This document shows, piece by piece, positions 47,037 through 56,724 of a stretch of 64,000 nucleotides of DNA. The stretch is from Aspidapion aeneum (taxonomy: Eukaryota; Arthropoda; Insecta; Coleoptera; Brentidae): the NCBI GenBank assembly GCA_963576565.1, contig OY755039.1, positions 126,898,640 through 126,962,639 of the forward strand, given 5' to 3'. A program made the position numbers and the translations under genes. The notes beneath the pieces were generated by a model. It searched no databases. It had not been told where the DNA came from and was given only the letters and a program-made list of their open reading frames with translations. Each line of letters opens with the position of its first letter. The first letter of the stretch is position 1.

Positions 47037-47819
47037 TTATTTGACATTATTATTGTTTGTTATATTGATATTCAAAATAGCGCCGCTACAGCCAACTAAA
47101 TGAATCAATGATCGTGGATCTGAATCGATTTCGCTTCGCTGTTGGTTGAGGTTGATGTTTTGCAGTGGAGATCCGAAAATTGCTGGTTCGGTATGATCAG
47201 TGCTGCTGTCTTCGTTGATTGTGGGTTCTGGAAAATTGCATACTGTTACGGTACGTGATTGGCCTTGGCTTTTATGACTCTTGACATCTGTCCTCAAGTT
47301 TTGACTGAATATTTTATCCGCCACATTTTTTTTGTTTTCGATTGATTGCTCAACATACCCTTCAGCAACAGTAGCACTTTTCCAACCACCGTGTCTTTTG
47401 AGCTGGTCAATATTCGCTCCAGAATCTGCTAAAAGGGAAGCAGAGGTACGCCTGAAGCAGTGTCCTGTGTATGAAACGGTCTCTGGCAGGTTCAGGAAGG
47501 CAGCTATTTTTCGCGGGAAAAGCCCAAAAGTATTCTTTCCAACAGGTTGTGATAAACATTTGCCGTCTTTATAGCCAATGAAATATCTCGATATTGTCAA
47601 ATTTGTTGGTCTCAGAGCCATGTAGGATTTACAGATTTTCACTACGTCTGTAGCGTTGCTATCTTTGGAGTTCTTCACTATGAAGCATCGGTCAGTTTGA
47701 TTTTTCGTGTTTCGAACTGTGACAACAAGATGAAAATCTTGGACTTGAACATCTTCATTCTGTAGCTGGCACAGTTCAACACCCCTGCATGCACCGGCAA
47801 CTCCCATTATCAACGCCAC
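47037..47819 (-). CDS. Tyrosine recombinase, exon 2 (catalytic domain)
   Basis: The exon follows a TTTTCCAG acceptor and reads VALIMGVAGACRGVELCQLQ. It is 261 codons including the stop and continues exon 1 in phase 0 (391 aa in all). The catalytic set is complete: Arg143 (GACRGVEL), Lys170 (RNTKNQ), His251-x-x-Arg254 (GHCFRRTSASLL), His274/Trp277 (LKRHGGWKS) and the nucleophile Tyr286 (AEGYVEQS). The last ~90 residues are Ser/Asn-rich and lack a known domain. Enzymes of this fold cut and rejoin DNA through a phosphotyrosine. The GHCFRRTSA...HGGW signature is of the eukaryotic type found in Crypton-like elements and domesticated relatives (KIAA1958, ZMYM). No stops or frameshifts, so possibly functional. 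The literal first codon is GTG, so this part alone is not a separate gene. Confidence 0.9.
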   Translation of the reverse strand: MALIMGVAGACRGVELCQLQNEDVQVQDFHLVVTVRNTKNQTDRCFIVKNSKDSNATDVVKICKSYMALRPTNLTISRYFIGYKDGKCLSQPVGKNTFGLFPRKIAAFLNLPETVSYTGHCFRRTSASLLADSGANIDQLKRHGGWKSATVAEGYVEQSIENKKNVADKIFSQNLRTDVKSHKSQGQSRTVTVCNFPEPTINEDSSTDHTEPAIFGSPLQNINLNQQRSEIDSDPRSLIHLVGCSGAILNINITNNNNVK

Positions 47820-47957
47820 CTGGAAAAAAAAGATTTTTCAGTTACTAAGTAGCAATACAATTTTTTGTACAAACTACGTAACCTGATAGCAACAAATGAT
47901 ATTTCGAATCAGTGACGTTAACATGGTTCAAAATAATGTAAAAACAGTTCACTTTAC

Positions 47958-48350
47958 CTTAATCATCAAATATTCTTGATTTGGTGCTTCCTGGAGGAAC
48001 TGCTGGATATAATCCATGTCCAGTATTCGAGACTTCTTTGGGCGGTAGCCATCCCCATTTCTTTTCAAAAATGCCTTCAATTTTGAATATTTTCCAATGT
48101 CCAAACTTTTTTTAACGATCAGCTTTGATTTAATCATTGAATAATGTGACCAAACCGTTGAAGCCTTCAAATTTTTCGCATGATGGAAGAAATATGCAAG
48201 AAGTACCTTCTCCTGTGTAACATCAGCAACATCCTTAGCTTGACACCAATCCAGGAAATGTTTGTATTGTTTTTCATATATTTTCTCCGATTTAGCGGGC
48301 AGCAGTGCCTTTACTGCCTCTGCGGCAGCTGTATCAATATCAATATCCAT
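47958..48350 (-). CDS. Tyrosine recombinase, exon 1 (core-binding domain)
   Basis: It starts at ATG 48348-48350 (AAAAAATGG context), MDIDIDTAAAEAVKALLPAK. It runs 131 codons to a GTAAAG donor, with intron 47820-47957 (138 bp). Residues ~20-110 form the helical DNA-holding domain: KQYKHFLDWCQ, EKVLLAYFFHHAKNLKASTV, SHYSMIKSKL. The frame stays open upstream to 48455, but the MDIDID start has better context. Joining gives EYLMIK|VALIMG, the expected continuous helix leading to the first catalytic Arg. Confidence 0.88.
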
Positions 48351-49366
48351 TTTTTTTACTTTTGGGAACGCACTAGCAAATCGCAGAAAGCTCCACGGCG
48401 TTGTTTGTATTTTAACAGTTATTTTATGGTACCTTGACAACACCCTGACAACCAAGTATTATCCAAGGCTATCTAAGAAATATCAACTGACTTAACGTCA
48501 GAGAATGAATGGTACTTTATTGGTTGTCACATTTTATAGGCCAATCAATAGTGCAGTGGAGATGACTTTTTTTTCGAAAAATTTAATTAAAAATTTGAAT
48601 AAAACTATGCCCAGAATTGCAAAAAATAGTATATATACCACTTGACTAAAGTGTCTTTTTATCCCTCAGCGAATTGTAGCCCTCCCTGCGGTACAAACAT
48701 TTCGCCTCGGGATAAAAAGTATCACTTTAGTCCCTGGGTATATAATGTACTATTATTCAACTCCAGACTAAATTACCTTTTGTTTGATACTATACAAGCC
48801 ATGTTTGACTTAAACTCAAATTTTTGTAAATCTACCTCTACCCTTAAAAAAAACAAAAACTAAAATGTATTTTGTTAAACTCCGGACTCAATTACCTTTC
48901 GTTTGATATCACACACGCCATATTTTCACTTAAACTCTAATTTTTGAAATATACCCCCACCCTTTTTTTAAAATAAATTAAAATGTATTTTATTTAACTC
49001 CAGCTTTAATTACCTTTCGTTTGATATCACACACGCCATATTTTCACATAAACTCTCATTTTTGAAATCTACCCCCACCCTTTTATTTGGTTTGTGTTCC
49101 GTGGATTTTGTTCATTTTTAAATGGGACCATCTCGACCCAAGACCCAGCCTGGGTACCAAATTTCATTAAAATCGGCCAAGCGGTTTTTGAGTTATGCGC
49201 GTTGGTCGTTACAGACAGACAGACAGACGGCGCAACAAAAAAGTTTCAAAATCATCTGAAACGCAAAGATATATAAAAAATTTTGAACTCGGAGCAACTT
49301 TTTTTTTCTCGAAAAAATTAGGATCACCATAGCTCACACTACTATAGTATAGTATATGTGTGAGCT

Positions 49367-49571
49367 AATATTTGGTCAAGTTTACCTTTAAAGTTGAGAA
49401 TAACAAAGGTTTCGATTTTCCTTAATATTTTCAAAGCATTATTGTTACTTAAAATTTTATATTTTGTGTTTTTTTGGGGCAAGTAATGTAGTTTTATGGG
49501 ACCAGTAATTGGATTTTGTTAATTTTGATGTAGATTGTAGAGGGAGCTCTCTGCATCACTCTAAGTACCTA
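49367..49571. other. Short spacer
   Basis: Between the hairpin-family copy and the next TIR element; nothing recognised. Confidence 0.3.
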
Positions 49572-50402
49572 CAGGGTCAATGCTTTTGGGGGTTTTGAAT
49601 GGTTTCTGTCAAAGAATAAAACAATATGACCCCCACTTACTACGCTCGATATTTAGGAGAAGCTTAAAAGTAAAAATTGCTTTTTTATAGATTTTTTTAA
49701 CAGAAAATTATTATTTCTTTGTCGAATGATCCCTTTATTTATTTATATTCTTTGTATTTTTTATATGGTTTGTTTTTATTTTATATTTTAATTTGCTTTT
49801 TGGGATTTAAATATTTAAAAATGATCAAATTAGGAAACTATTTAAAAATAAAGAGGTAAAAAAGACAAAAAATCAAAACAAAAGTAAAATATAAATATAT
49901 ATCTATTGAGTGTGATACGTTTTGATATATTTTCGATGAATCACATTCGATGTTTTATTTTTGTTTATTTTTTATATTGATATTATTTTTTTTAATTTTT
50001 TGGTATTTTTTATAATTTTATTTTTAAAAATTTTTATTTAAATTAAAAAAAACTGTCAAAAAATTAAAAAAAACAACAAAAACTGTGACACATCATTTTA
50101 AAGGAAATTTTAAGTAGATTTCGAAAAACAAGTAAAAAAATGGTCATTCCGGGAGAAAAAATATAACTTGTGTTAAATCTCGAAAACTAAAAGTGACAGA
50201 TACAATTTTGTTAGACAATTGCATTAAGCTTTAAGAAACCTACAAACAAGTCATTACACCAAAAATAAATTTTAAGAAATAAAAAAGTTATAGAACCCAA
50301 TCGAAAATGCAGATGTTTCAAAAAGCGTAGCGGAAAAACGGGTTGATATATAAAAATGCAGTACCCATTCCCACTTGAAAATGCCCAATTTGAATCACCC
50401 TG
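49572..50402. mobile_element. TA-flanked CAGGGTG-type element
   Basis: Begins CAGGGTCAATGCTTTTGGGG after TA 49570-49571. Ends with the inverse of CAGGGTGATTCAAATTGGGC before TA 50403-50404. The interior is AT-rich and noncoding. Confidence 0.65.
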
Positions 50403-50611
50403 TACATGTTAAAGAATCAAATTTATGTCAAGTTTTTGTTGAATTGTTTATTTTTAATGCATTTTAAACAAAAGGTTGTTTTAGAATTTATTTTAAAAAT
50501 TCATCTTCATGATTTTTCATGTTGAAATTAACTTCTTTTTTTACAAGCTTTTATTTAACTTCACCTGTATGTATGTATGTACGTAATCAAATCTTGCAAC
50601 TCATTTTTAGC

Positions 50612-50655
50612 TCACACATATACTATACTATAGTAGTGTGAGCTGTGGTGATCCC
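50612..50655 (+). mobile_element. Solitary 5' hairpin of the (TCTG)n element family
   Basis: AGCTCACACATATACTATAC...GTGTGAGCTGTGGTGATCC is present, then the sequence leaves the family after GATCCC. This is a 5'-only fragment. It shows the 5' hairpin can be left alone, as with aborted rolling-circle insertions, or is a deletion remnant. Confidence 0.65.
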
Positions 50656-51970
50656 ATTGAGTTGTATAACGCCCTAAAAGGGCGTTAGAGACGGAAAGAC
50701 AAGGCATTTTTTATTGACCCTATCCAATTTGGTTCCTATGGTCGGGTATTTCTTTTACAATAAAAACAGAGATAGACATTATTGAACATGTGAAACGGAC
50801 AAAGATAGGGTGATTTTGCATGCTAATAATACCCTAGATAATATAAGGGTACTTTTATCTCTTTCACACTGACGGCATAAGTGCGACAGAAAAGCAGCTG
50901 GCTACCTTTAATCCACCTGCCGTATTTTGAGTGATTCTACCTGTTAGTCCGTGTATACAGGGAAAACTGATAGACAATGTTGTCTAAGTACGGAAATGAT
51001 TTTTTTTGAATTTTGTGCGGGAATATTACAAAAAGAAATCTTAAAACGTTTAAAAACAAGTTTAGAAGTAACTATTTGAGTTTAAACATGGCCCAAAATT
51101 GTTTTTTGTGCAAAAGAAGAAAAAAAATCCATAAAAAAACAACATTTCATGGGTAAGTCGTCTTGACAGATAGTTTTTCCTAAAACACGAGAAAGTTCAG
51201 TAGCGTCACGATAGATAGTTTTTTCTGCGACCGTGCGATTTTACCCTCACACATTTTGATTCAGAAAGTGTCACTTCCCCGCACTTTTTTTTGCATTGCA
51301 TGAAAATTAACAAAAAGTATTTGATTTTCTTAAAAATGATTTCTTTTTAAATTCTTACATACCGATTTTTATCCAGTTGTTTTTGTTTTTTCGAACCAAA
51401 CTTTTGACATGTCACGGTTGAGTTTCATACATCTTGATGAATTGTTACACACACTGATCTATGTTTTTATAAATTTCGATAAATTTAATGTTTTTTGCGG
51501 ACTTTACAGTAATTTTAAGTTAAATTTTGGTCTTTCATCGCGAAAGTATATATTTATTATTATATGACCACCGCGACCGGTCTACAGGCCGGTATCATAT
51601 GTTTATGTCCTTCTAATGTCATTTGACTATCATGCTGTCTTACTTAATAAGGTCACTTAGTTTAATTAATAATTTTGTCCTACATAATATAAAAGAAGAA
51701 TAGAAACCAACAAAAAATTTGTGACACTTCGATTAGCCATTTTCTTTGATTGCGATGGATTAGGGTGACCAGATTACGGTTTATTAGGGTGCCCAGAGTG
51801 CGCAAAAAAAGATTTTGAAAAATTTCCCTAAAAAAATTGAAGACCAAACACTCACTCGCCACTCAATGTTTATGGTCGCATACACTAATCCTAACTCGAT
51901 TTCCGACGATTATGGACAATGGTTACCCCCTGGACATAAACCTAACAACTTTTACTATATTTATTAACAA
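50656..51970. other. Intron sequence without recognised features
   Basis: 50660-50960 has near-neutral GC (GCCCTAAAAGGGC palindrome at about 50671) and may be an old repeat. No gene found. Confidence 0.3.
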
Positions 51971-52686
51971 TAGGTAGGTTAGGTTGGGTTAGGTTGGGTT
52001 AGGTTGGGTTGGGTTGGGTTAGGTTGGGCTGGGTTGGGTTAGGTTGGGTTAGGTTGGGTTAGGTTGGGTTAGGTTGGGTTAGGTTGGGTTAGGTTGGGTT
52101 AGGTTGGGTTAGGTTGGGTTAGGTTGGGTTAGGTTGGGTTAGGTTGGGTTAGGTTGGGTTAGGTTGGGTTAGGTTGGGTTAGGTTGGGTTAGGTTGGGTT
52201 AGGTTGGGTTAGGTTGGGTTAGGTTGGGTTAGGTTGGGTTAGGTTGGGTTAGGTTGGGTTAGGTTGGGTTAGGTTGGGTTAGGTTGGGTTAGGTTGGGTT
52301 AGGTTGGGTTAGGTTGGGTTAGGTTGGGTTAGGTTGGGTTAGGTTGGGTTAGGTTGGGTTAGGTTGGGTTAGGTTGGGTTAGGTTGGGTTAGGTTATGTT
52401 AGGTTGGGCTGGGTTGGGTTAGGTTGGGTTAGGTTGGGTTAGGTTGGGTTAGGTTGGGTTAGGTTGGGTTAGGTTGGGTTAGGTTGGGTTAGGTTGGGTT
52501 AGGTTGGGTTAGGTTGGGTTAGGTTGGGTTAGGTTGGGTTAGGTTGGGTTAGGTTGGGTTAGGTTGGGTTAGGTTGGGTTAGGTTGGGTTAGGTTGGGTT
52601 AGGTTGGGTTAGGTTGGGTTAGGTTGGGTTAGGTTGGGTTAGGTTGGGTTAGGTTGGGTTAGGTTGGGTTAGGTTGGGTTAGGTTG
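51971..52686 (+). repeat. (TTAGGTTGGG)n satellite, ~71 units
   Basis: A nearly perfect 10-bp tandem repeat of about 715 bp. Each unit is an insect telomeric TTAGG plus a one-base variant TTGGG. Variants are few. The same imperfect patch (GGTTGGGCTGGGTTGGGTTA) occurs at about 52023 and 52403, 380 bp apart, showing a higher-order duplication. The flank 52687-52860 is degenerate GGTTCGGTT/GAACCGAACC sequence. Confidence 0.95.
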
Positions 52687-53355
52687 GTTCAGTTTGAGTA
52701 TGTTCGGTTAGGTTCCGCTAGGATTGTTTAGGTTAGGTTTAGCTATATTCGGTTAGGTTCGGTTCAGTTTAAGAAAATCGAACCGAACCAAACCGAACCG
52801 TTAGATTCGGTTTGATTTGGTTCATTTCGATACGGATGGGTTCAGTTTGCTTTTGTTCAGTTAGACCTTCGATAAATTTTAAAAAAGTAAATAATTATTA
52901 ATTTTTAGTGTTTTAAGGAATAAAAATTGATATAATGTTCAATTAAACTAATTTTTATTTGTAAAAATGTAGGAATCATAATTTTCTTGATTTTGTTTTG
53001 AATTTCATGCTTTTTTAAAAATTGTGCATTTTCATAAAAGGACCAAAAAAACTGACCCGATTTGGATCAGTGACCTTAGTTATTTCAAGTTTTTGTTGAC
53101 AGCTGATAGACGTCAGGGACCGTTTTGTTTCAGTTTGAAATGAGAAAATGCTTCTTTTGTAGCAATTTGTATGGGTTTTAATGGGGTTTTAAGAATGTTT
53201 CAATTTCAATTTTTTTAACAAAATCAACGATAGTCCGCAATTTTTTTTTTAGAAATCACTATAAAATGGTCTAAAATTATCATTTTTCAAAAAACTTCGT
53301 AGTTTTAAGAAAGGTGGTAAAACGTACCAGACCCCTGAAATGTGTTGCAGTCTAG
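52687..53355. other. Degenerate GGTTCGGTT tract and intron sequence
   Basis: 52687-52860 contains AACCGAACCAAACCGAACCG next to the complementary theme (an imperfect hairpin). The remainder is unassigned. Confidence 0.4.
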
Positions 53356-53784
53356 GACAACTGGGCGCCGCCAACTCGGCGCCACCAACTGGGCGGCAGG
53401 CCAACTGTGCGCCGGGCCAACTTGACGCCGAGCCAACTGGGCGCCGGACTAAAATATTTCTTCTTGATAAAATGTGCAGATGAAAAACAACCTTAAAAAA
53501 TTTAAAGTGGCGGATCCAAAATGGCGGACTTTCTTATTTATGCATCGATATGTATCGAATATGGAACTTGGCGGTGTTTCAAGTCGCAGAACACTACACC
53601 TACCAAATTTCAACACTCGACTTAATAGATGTTGAAAGTTTTGTATAAATAACATATTTATTTTGTTTTTATCTGCACATTTTATCGAAAAAAAAATAGT
53701 CCGGCGCTGAGTTGGCCCGGCGCCCATTAGGCCCGGCGTGGCGCCCTGTTGGCGGCGCCGAGTTGGCCCGGCGCCCGGTTGTCC
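53356..53784. mobile_element. MITE with GC-rich minisatellite TIRs (GGCGCC/CCAACT units)
   Basis: Inverted ends of about 110-130 bp. The left is GACAACTGGGCGCCGCCAAC with five to six further GGCGCC...CCAACT units, then AAATATTTCTTCTTGATAAA and GTGCAGAT. The right is the inverse, ending GGCGCCCGGTTGTCC. The minisatellite unit (~15-18 bp) varies in number between the arms. Open frames on both strands rich in Arg/Pro/Gly are products of the repeat. Confidence 0.75.
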
Positions 53785-54320
53785 CATTTCGAATTGAAAT
53801 TTTTAGTTCCGAAATTTCATCTGACTCGAGCATAACTTGTAGTCCACCCAAGAAAAGAAGAGTTGAAGAAGACCCTTGTTCAAAGAAAGAAAATATTTTA
53901 CCTGGAAGGTACAACATTTGTAAAGTTCTAAGATGAAAACAATAATTTTAATACATCCACTGCACTTAGCATGCTTAGAAATTCTTTTTACTCTTTTTTT
54001 TTACTGAAGAGAATTTTGTAAACACACACAAGTAAGTATTCATGAATTATTTATTATTCAAACAGAAAATTGTTGATAAAAAAATTCTAGTGGAATTCAA
54101 AATTTTTATTTTGCGCCGCCACTGCCTTTTTTTATCCAAGACAAGCAAATAGAATATTTTTGCGATGTTGCATGTTTCCGGACTCACCAAACCGAAATTC
54201 TATTTTCATCCCTATTTTGCTCATTAAATTCTTACTTGTATTTGGTCAATTGCGATAAAAGCTTGATATAATGGCAATTTTGGCCCATGCCGGGTCTACC
54301 CGTAGGGTATAGAAGTCAAT
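53785..54320. other. Intron sequence without recognised features
   Basis: 53785-53935 has an open plus-strand frame (SSEISSDSSITCSPPKKRRV then EEDPCSKKE) with a basic PKKRRVEE nuclear-localisation-like stretch. It is too short and isolated to call. Nothing else seen. Confidence 0.3.
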
Positions 54321-54946
54321 GGGTGATCCTAATTTTTTCGAGAAAAAAAAGTTGCTCCTATTTCAAAATTTTTTATATATCTTTGCGTTTCAGATGATTT
54401 TGAAACTTTTTTGTTGCGCCGTCTGTCTGTCTGTATGTCTGTCTGTAACGACCAACGCGCATAACTCAAAAACCGCCTGGCCGATTTTAATGAAATTTGG
54501 TACCTAGGCTGGGTCTTGGGTCGAGATGGTCCCATTTAAAAATGAACAAAATCTACCGAACACAAACCAAATAAAAGGGTGAGGGTAGATCTCAAAAATT
54601 AGAGTTTATGTGAAAATATGGCGTGTGTGATATCAAACGAAGGGTAATTGAGTCTGGAGTTAAACAAAATAAATTTTAATTTATTTTAAAAAAAGGGTGG
54701 GGGTATATTTTAAAAATTAGAGTTTAAGTGAAAATATGGCGTGTGTGATATCAAACGAAAGGTAATTGAGTCCGGAGTTTAACAAAATACATTAGTTTTT
54801 GTTTTTTTAGCTCACACATATACTATACTATAGTAGTGTGAGCTATGGTGATCCTAATTTTTTCGAGAAAAAAAAAGTTGCTCCGATTTCAAAAATTTTT
54901 ATATATCTTTGCGTTTCAGATGATTTTGAAACTTTTTTGTTGCGCC

Positions 54947-54984
<38 letters not shown>

Positions 54985-54985
54985 A

Positions 54986-55016
<31 letters not shown>

Positions 55017-55764
55017 GTGTCTGTATGTCTGTCTGTAACGACCAACGCGCATAACTCAAAAACCGGTTGGCCGATTTTAATGAAATTTGGTACCTGGGCT
55101 GGGTCTTGGGTCGAGATGGTCCCATTTAAAAATGAACAAAATCCACCGAACACAAACCAAATAAAAGGGTGGGGATAGATTTCAAAAATTAGAGTTTATG
55201 TGAAAATATGGCGTGTGTGATATCAAACGAATGGTAATTGGGTCTGGAGTTAAACAAAATACATTTTAGATTATTTAAAAAAAAGGGTGGGGGTATATTT
55301 CAAAAATTAGAGTTTAAGTGAAAATATGGCGTGTGTGATATCAAACGAAAGGTAATTAAGTCCGGAGTTCAACAAAATACATTTTAGTTTTTGTTTTTTT
55401 AAGGGTGGGGGTGGATTTCAAAAATTTGAGTTTAAGTCAAAACATGGCTTGTGTGGTATCAAACAAAAGGTAATTTAGTATGGAGTTGAATAAAATATAT
55501 TTCAGTTTTTAGTTATATTAGCTCACATAACTATAGTACCTAGTGTGAGCTTAGGGGCCCATATATTGGCAGAGTATTTTAAGGGTGGGGGTAGATTTCA
55601 AAAATTCGGTTTAAGTCAAAACATGGCTTGTGTGGTATCAAACAAGAGGTAATTTAGTCTGGAGTTGAATAAAATATATTTCAGTTTTTAGTTATATTAC
55701 CTCACACGTACACTATAACTATAGTACCTAGTGTGAGCTTAGGGGCCCATATATTGGCAGAGTA
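54321..55764 (+). mobile_element. Hairpin-family element, copy 8, split by a self-insertion
   Basis: The left part (54321-54808) starts at GTGATCCTAATTTTTTCG, lacking the 5' hairpin, and runs to TTTTTGTTTTTTT. The right part (55577-55764) resumes with TTTTAAGGGTGGGGGTAGAT and ends with its own 3' hairpin and TTGGCAGAGTA. The intervening 54809-55576 is a complete second copy. The uninterrupted version of the junction exists at about 55387-55410 (GTTTTTTTAAGGGTGGGGGT). Confidence 0.8.
54809..55576 (+). mobile_element. Hairpin-bounded (TCTG)n element, copy 9, nested in copy 8
   Basis: Complete copy with exact ends visible from the nesting: first bases AGCTCACACATATACTATAC, last bases TTGGCAGAGTA. 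Inserted inside a T run (T7 then element then T4), so a 0-4-base duplication cannot be told apart. The 3' hairpin is shortened (AGCTCACATAACTATAGTAC). Confidence 0.85.
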
Positions 55765-55779
55765 TTTTAAAGAACTTCC

Positions 55780-56640
55780 AAACATCTGATTGACTTCAAA
55801 TTTCGCATAGCGTCTAAGTTCCGGTGACAATACAATAATATGGTTTCATCAGGACCGACCTCCCCCCTAACGTGGGGGGTGCAGAGGGGGTAAAACTTTA
55901 GTTTGTCCGATTTCAACCAAAATTGGTATCTGGCGGTTTCTGAGGATAAGAATTACGAATTTTTGATCAGATTACAAAAATTCAATATAGCGGATTCAAA
56001 ATGGAGGATTTAATGTCAAGTTTTTCTGATTACTTTCAACTGACTTCCACGTATCCGATTCACTTCAAATTTTGCATACCGTTATAGTTGTGATGACAAT
56101 ACAATAATGTAGTATCACTGACTGCCTACCTCACCCCTAACCTGGAGGGCGGAGAGGGGGTAAAATTTTAGTTTGTTGGATTTCCACCAAAATTGGTATC
56201 TAGGGGTTTTTGAGGATGAGGATTACGAATTTTTGATCAGATTACAAAAATTCAATATGGCGGATTCAAAATGGACGATTTAATGTCAAGTTTTTCTGAT
56301 TACTTTCCACTGACTTCCACGTATCCGATTAACTTTAAATTTCACATACCGTTATAGTTCCGATGACAATCCAATAATGTAATATCACTGACTGCCTACC
56401 TCCCCCCTAACGTGGAGGGCGGAGAGGGGGTAAAATTTTAGTTTGTCGGATTTCCACCAAAATTGGTATCTGGGGGTTTTTGAGGATGAGGATTACGAAT
56501 TTTTGATCAGATTACAAAAATTCAATATGGTGGATTCAAAATGGACGATTTAATAACGAGTTTTTCTGATTACTTTCAACTGACTTCCACGTAGGTATCT
56601 GATTGATTTCAAAATTCACATGCTCTCCCACTAAAAAGTG
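55780..56640 (+). repeat. 270-bp tandem satellite, just over three units
   Basis: Period read from CTGATTACTTTC at 56026, 56296 and 56566. Units contain GACTTCCACGTATCCGATT, CCCCCCTAACGTGG, GAGGGGGTAAAATTTTAGTT and GTATCTGGGGGTTTTTGAGG. Copies 2 and 3 are closest. The array starts and ends with partial units. Confidence 0.8.
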
Positions 56641-56724
56641 GGGGGGGGGGCGTAGAAGAGGTAAGGCTTTAGTTTGTTCGATCTCGACCAAAATCAGAAA
56701 TGCATAGACTTAGACAAATCTAAA

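Larger units (their letters stand above)
46805..48752 (-). mobile_element. Tyrosine-recombinase element with inverted-repeat ends
   Basis: The ~1.95-kb insertion is defined by its interrupted host copy; only TT is possibly duplicated, so target duplication is 0-2 bp. Both ends carry the inverted motif GGGACTAAA...TACTTTTTATCCCGRGG (46848-46877; inverse at 48705-48734). TTTTTTGCAATTC at 46801-46813 is inverted at 48614-48626. The left end also has two palindromes of GGGGACTAAAATATTTTA...CCC type (46878-46920). The right end folds into a ~125-bp hairpin (48625-48752). It carries a single two-exon gene. Known tyrosine-recombinase elements of the Crypton class usually lack inverted ends, so the structure is unusual. 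Element class is inferred. Confidence 0.75.
46711..49366 (-). mobile_element. Hairpin-bounded (TCTG)n element, reversed copy 7, split by the recombinase element
   Basis: The 3' end and hairpin are at 46711-46800 and the sequence stops in a T run after CTGAAATATATTTT. It resumes at 48753 with TTATTCAACTCCAGACTAAA, exactly the continuation seen uninterrupted at 43575-43600. Subrepeats, a very short CAGA tract (49213-49228) and the 5' hairpin (ending 49366) follow. It dates the recombinase element as the younger insertion. Confidence 0.85.

Noticed and set aside
51971..52686. Chromosome end
   Set aside because: The array is flanked on both sides by ordinary intron sequence within one gene, so it is interstitial.
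53449..53936. Gly/Arg/Pro-rich frames on both strands
   Set aside because: Produced by the GGCGCC/CCAACT minisatellite in the MITE arms.
54838..55153. More repeat-like open frames over a CTGT tract
   Set aside because: Same microsatellite artefact in copies 8 and 9.
55780..56640. Regular spacing as in a CRISPR array
   Set aside because: Units are contiguous 270-bp tandem repeats with no unique spacers, in a eukaryotic genome.
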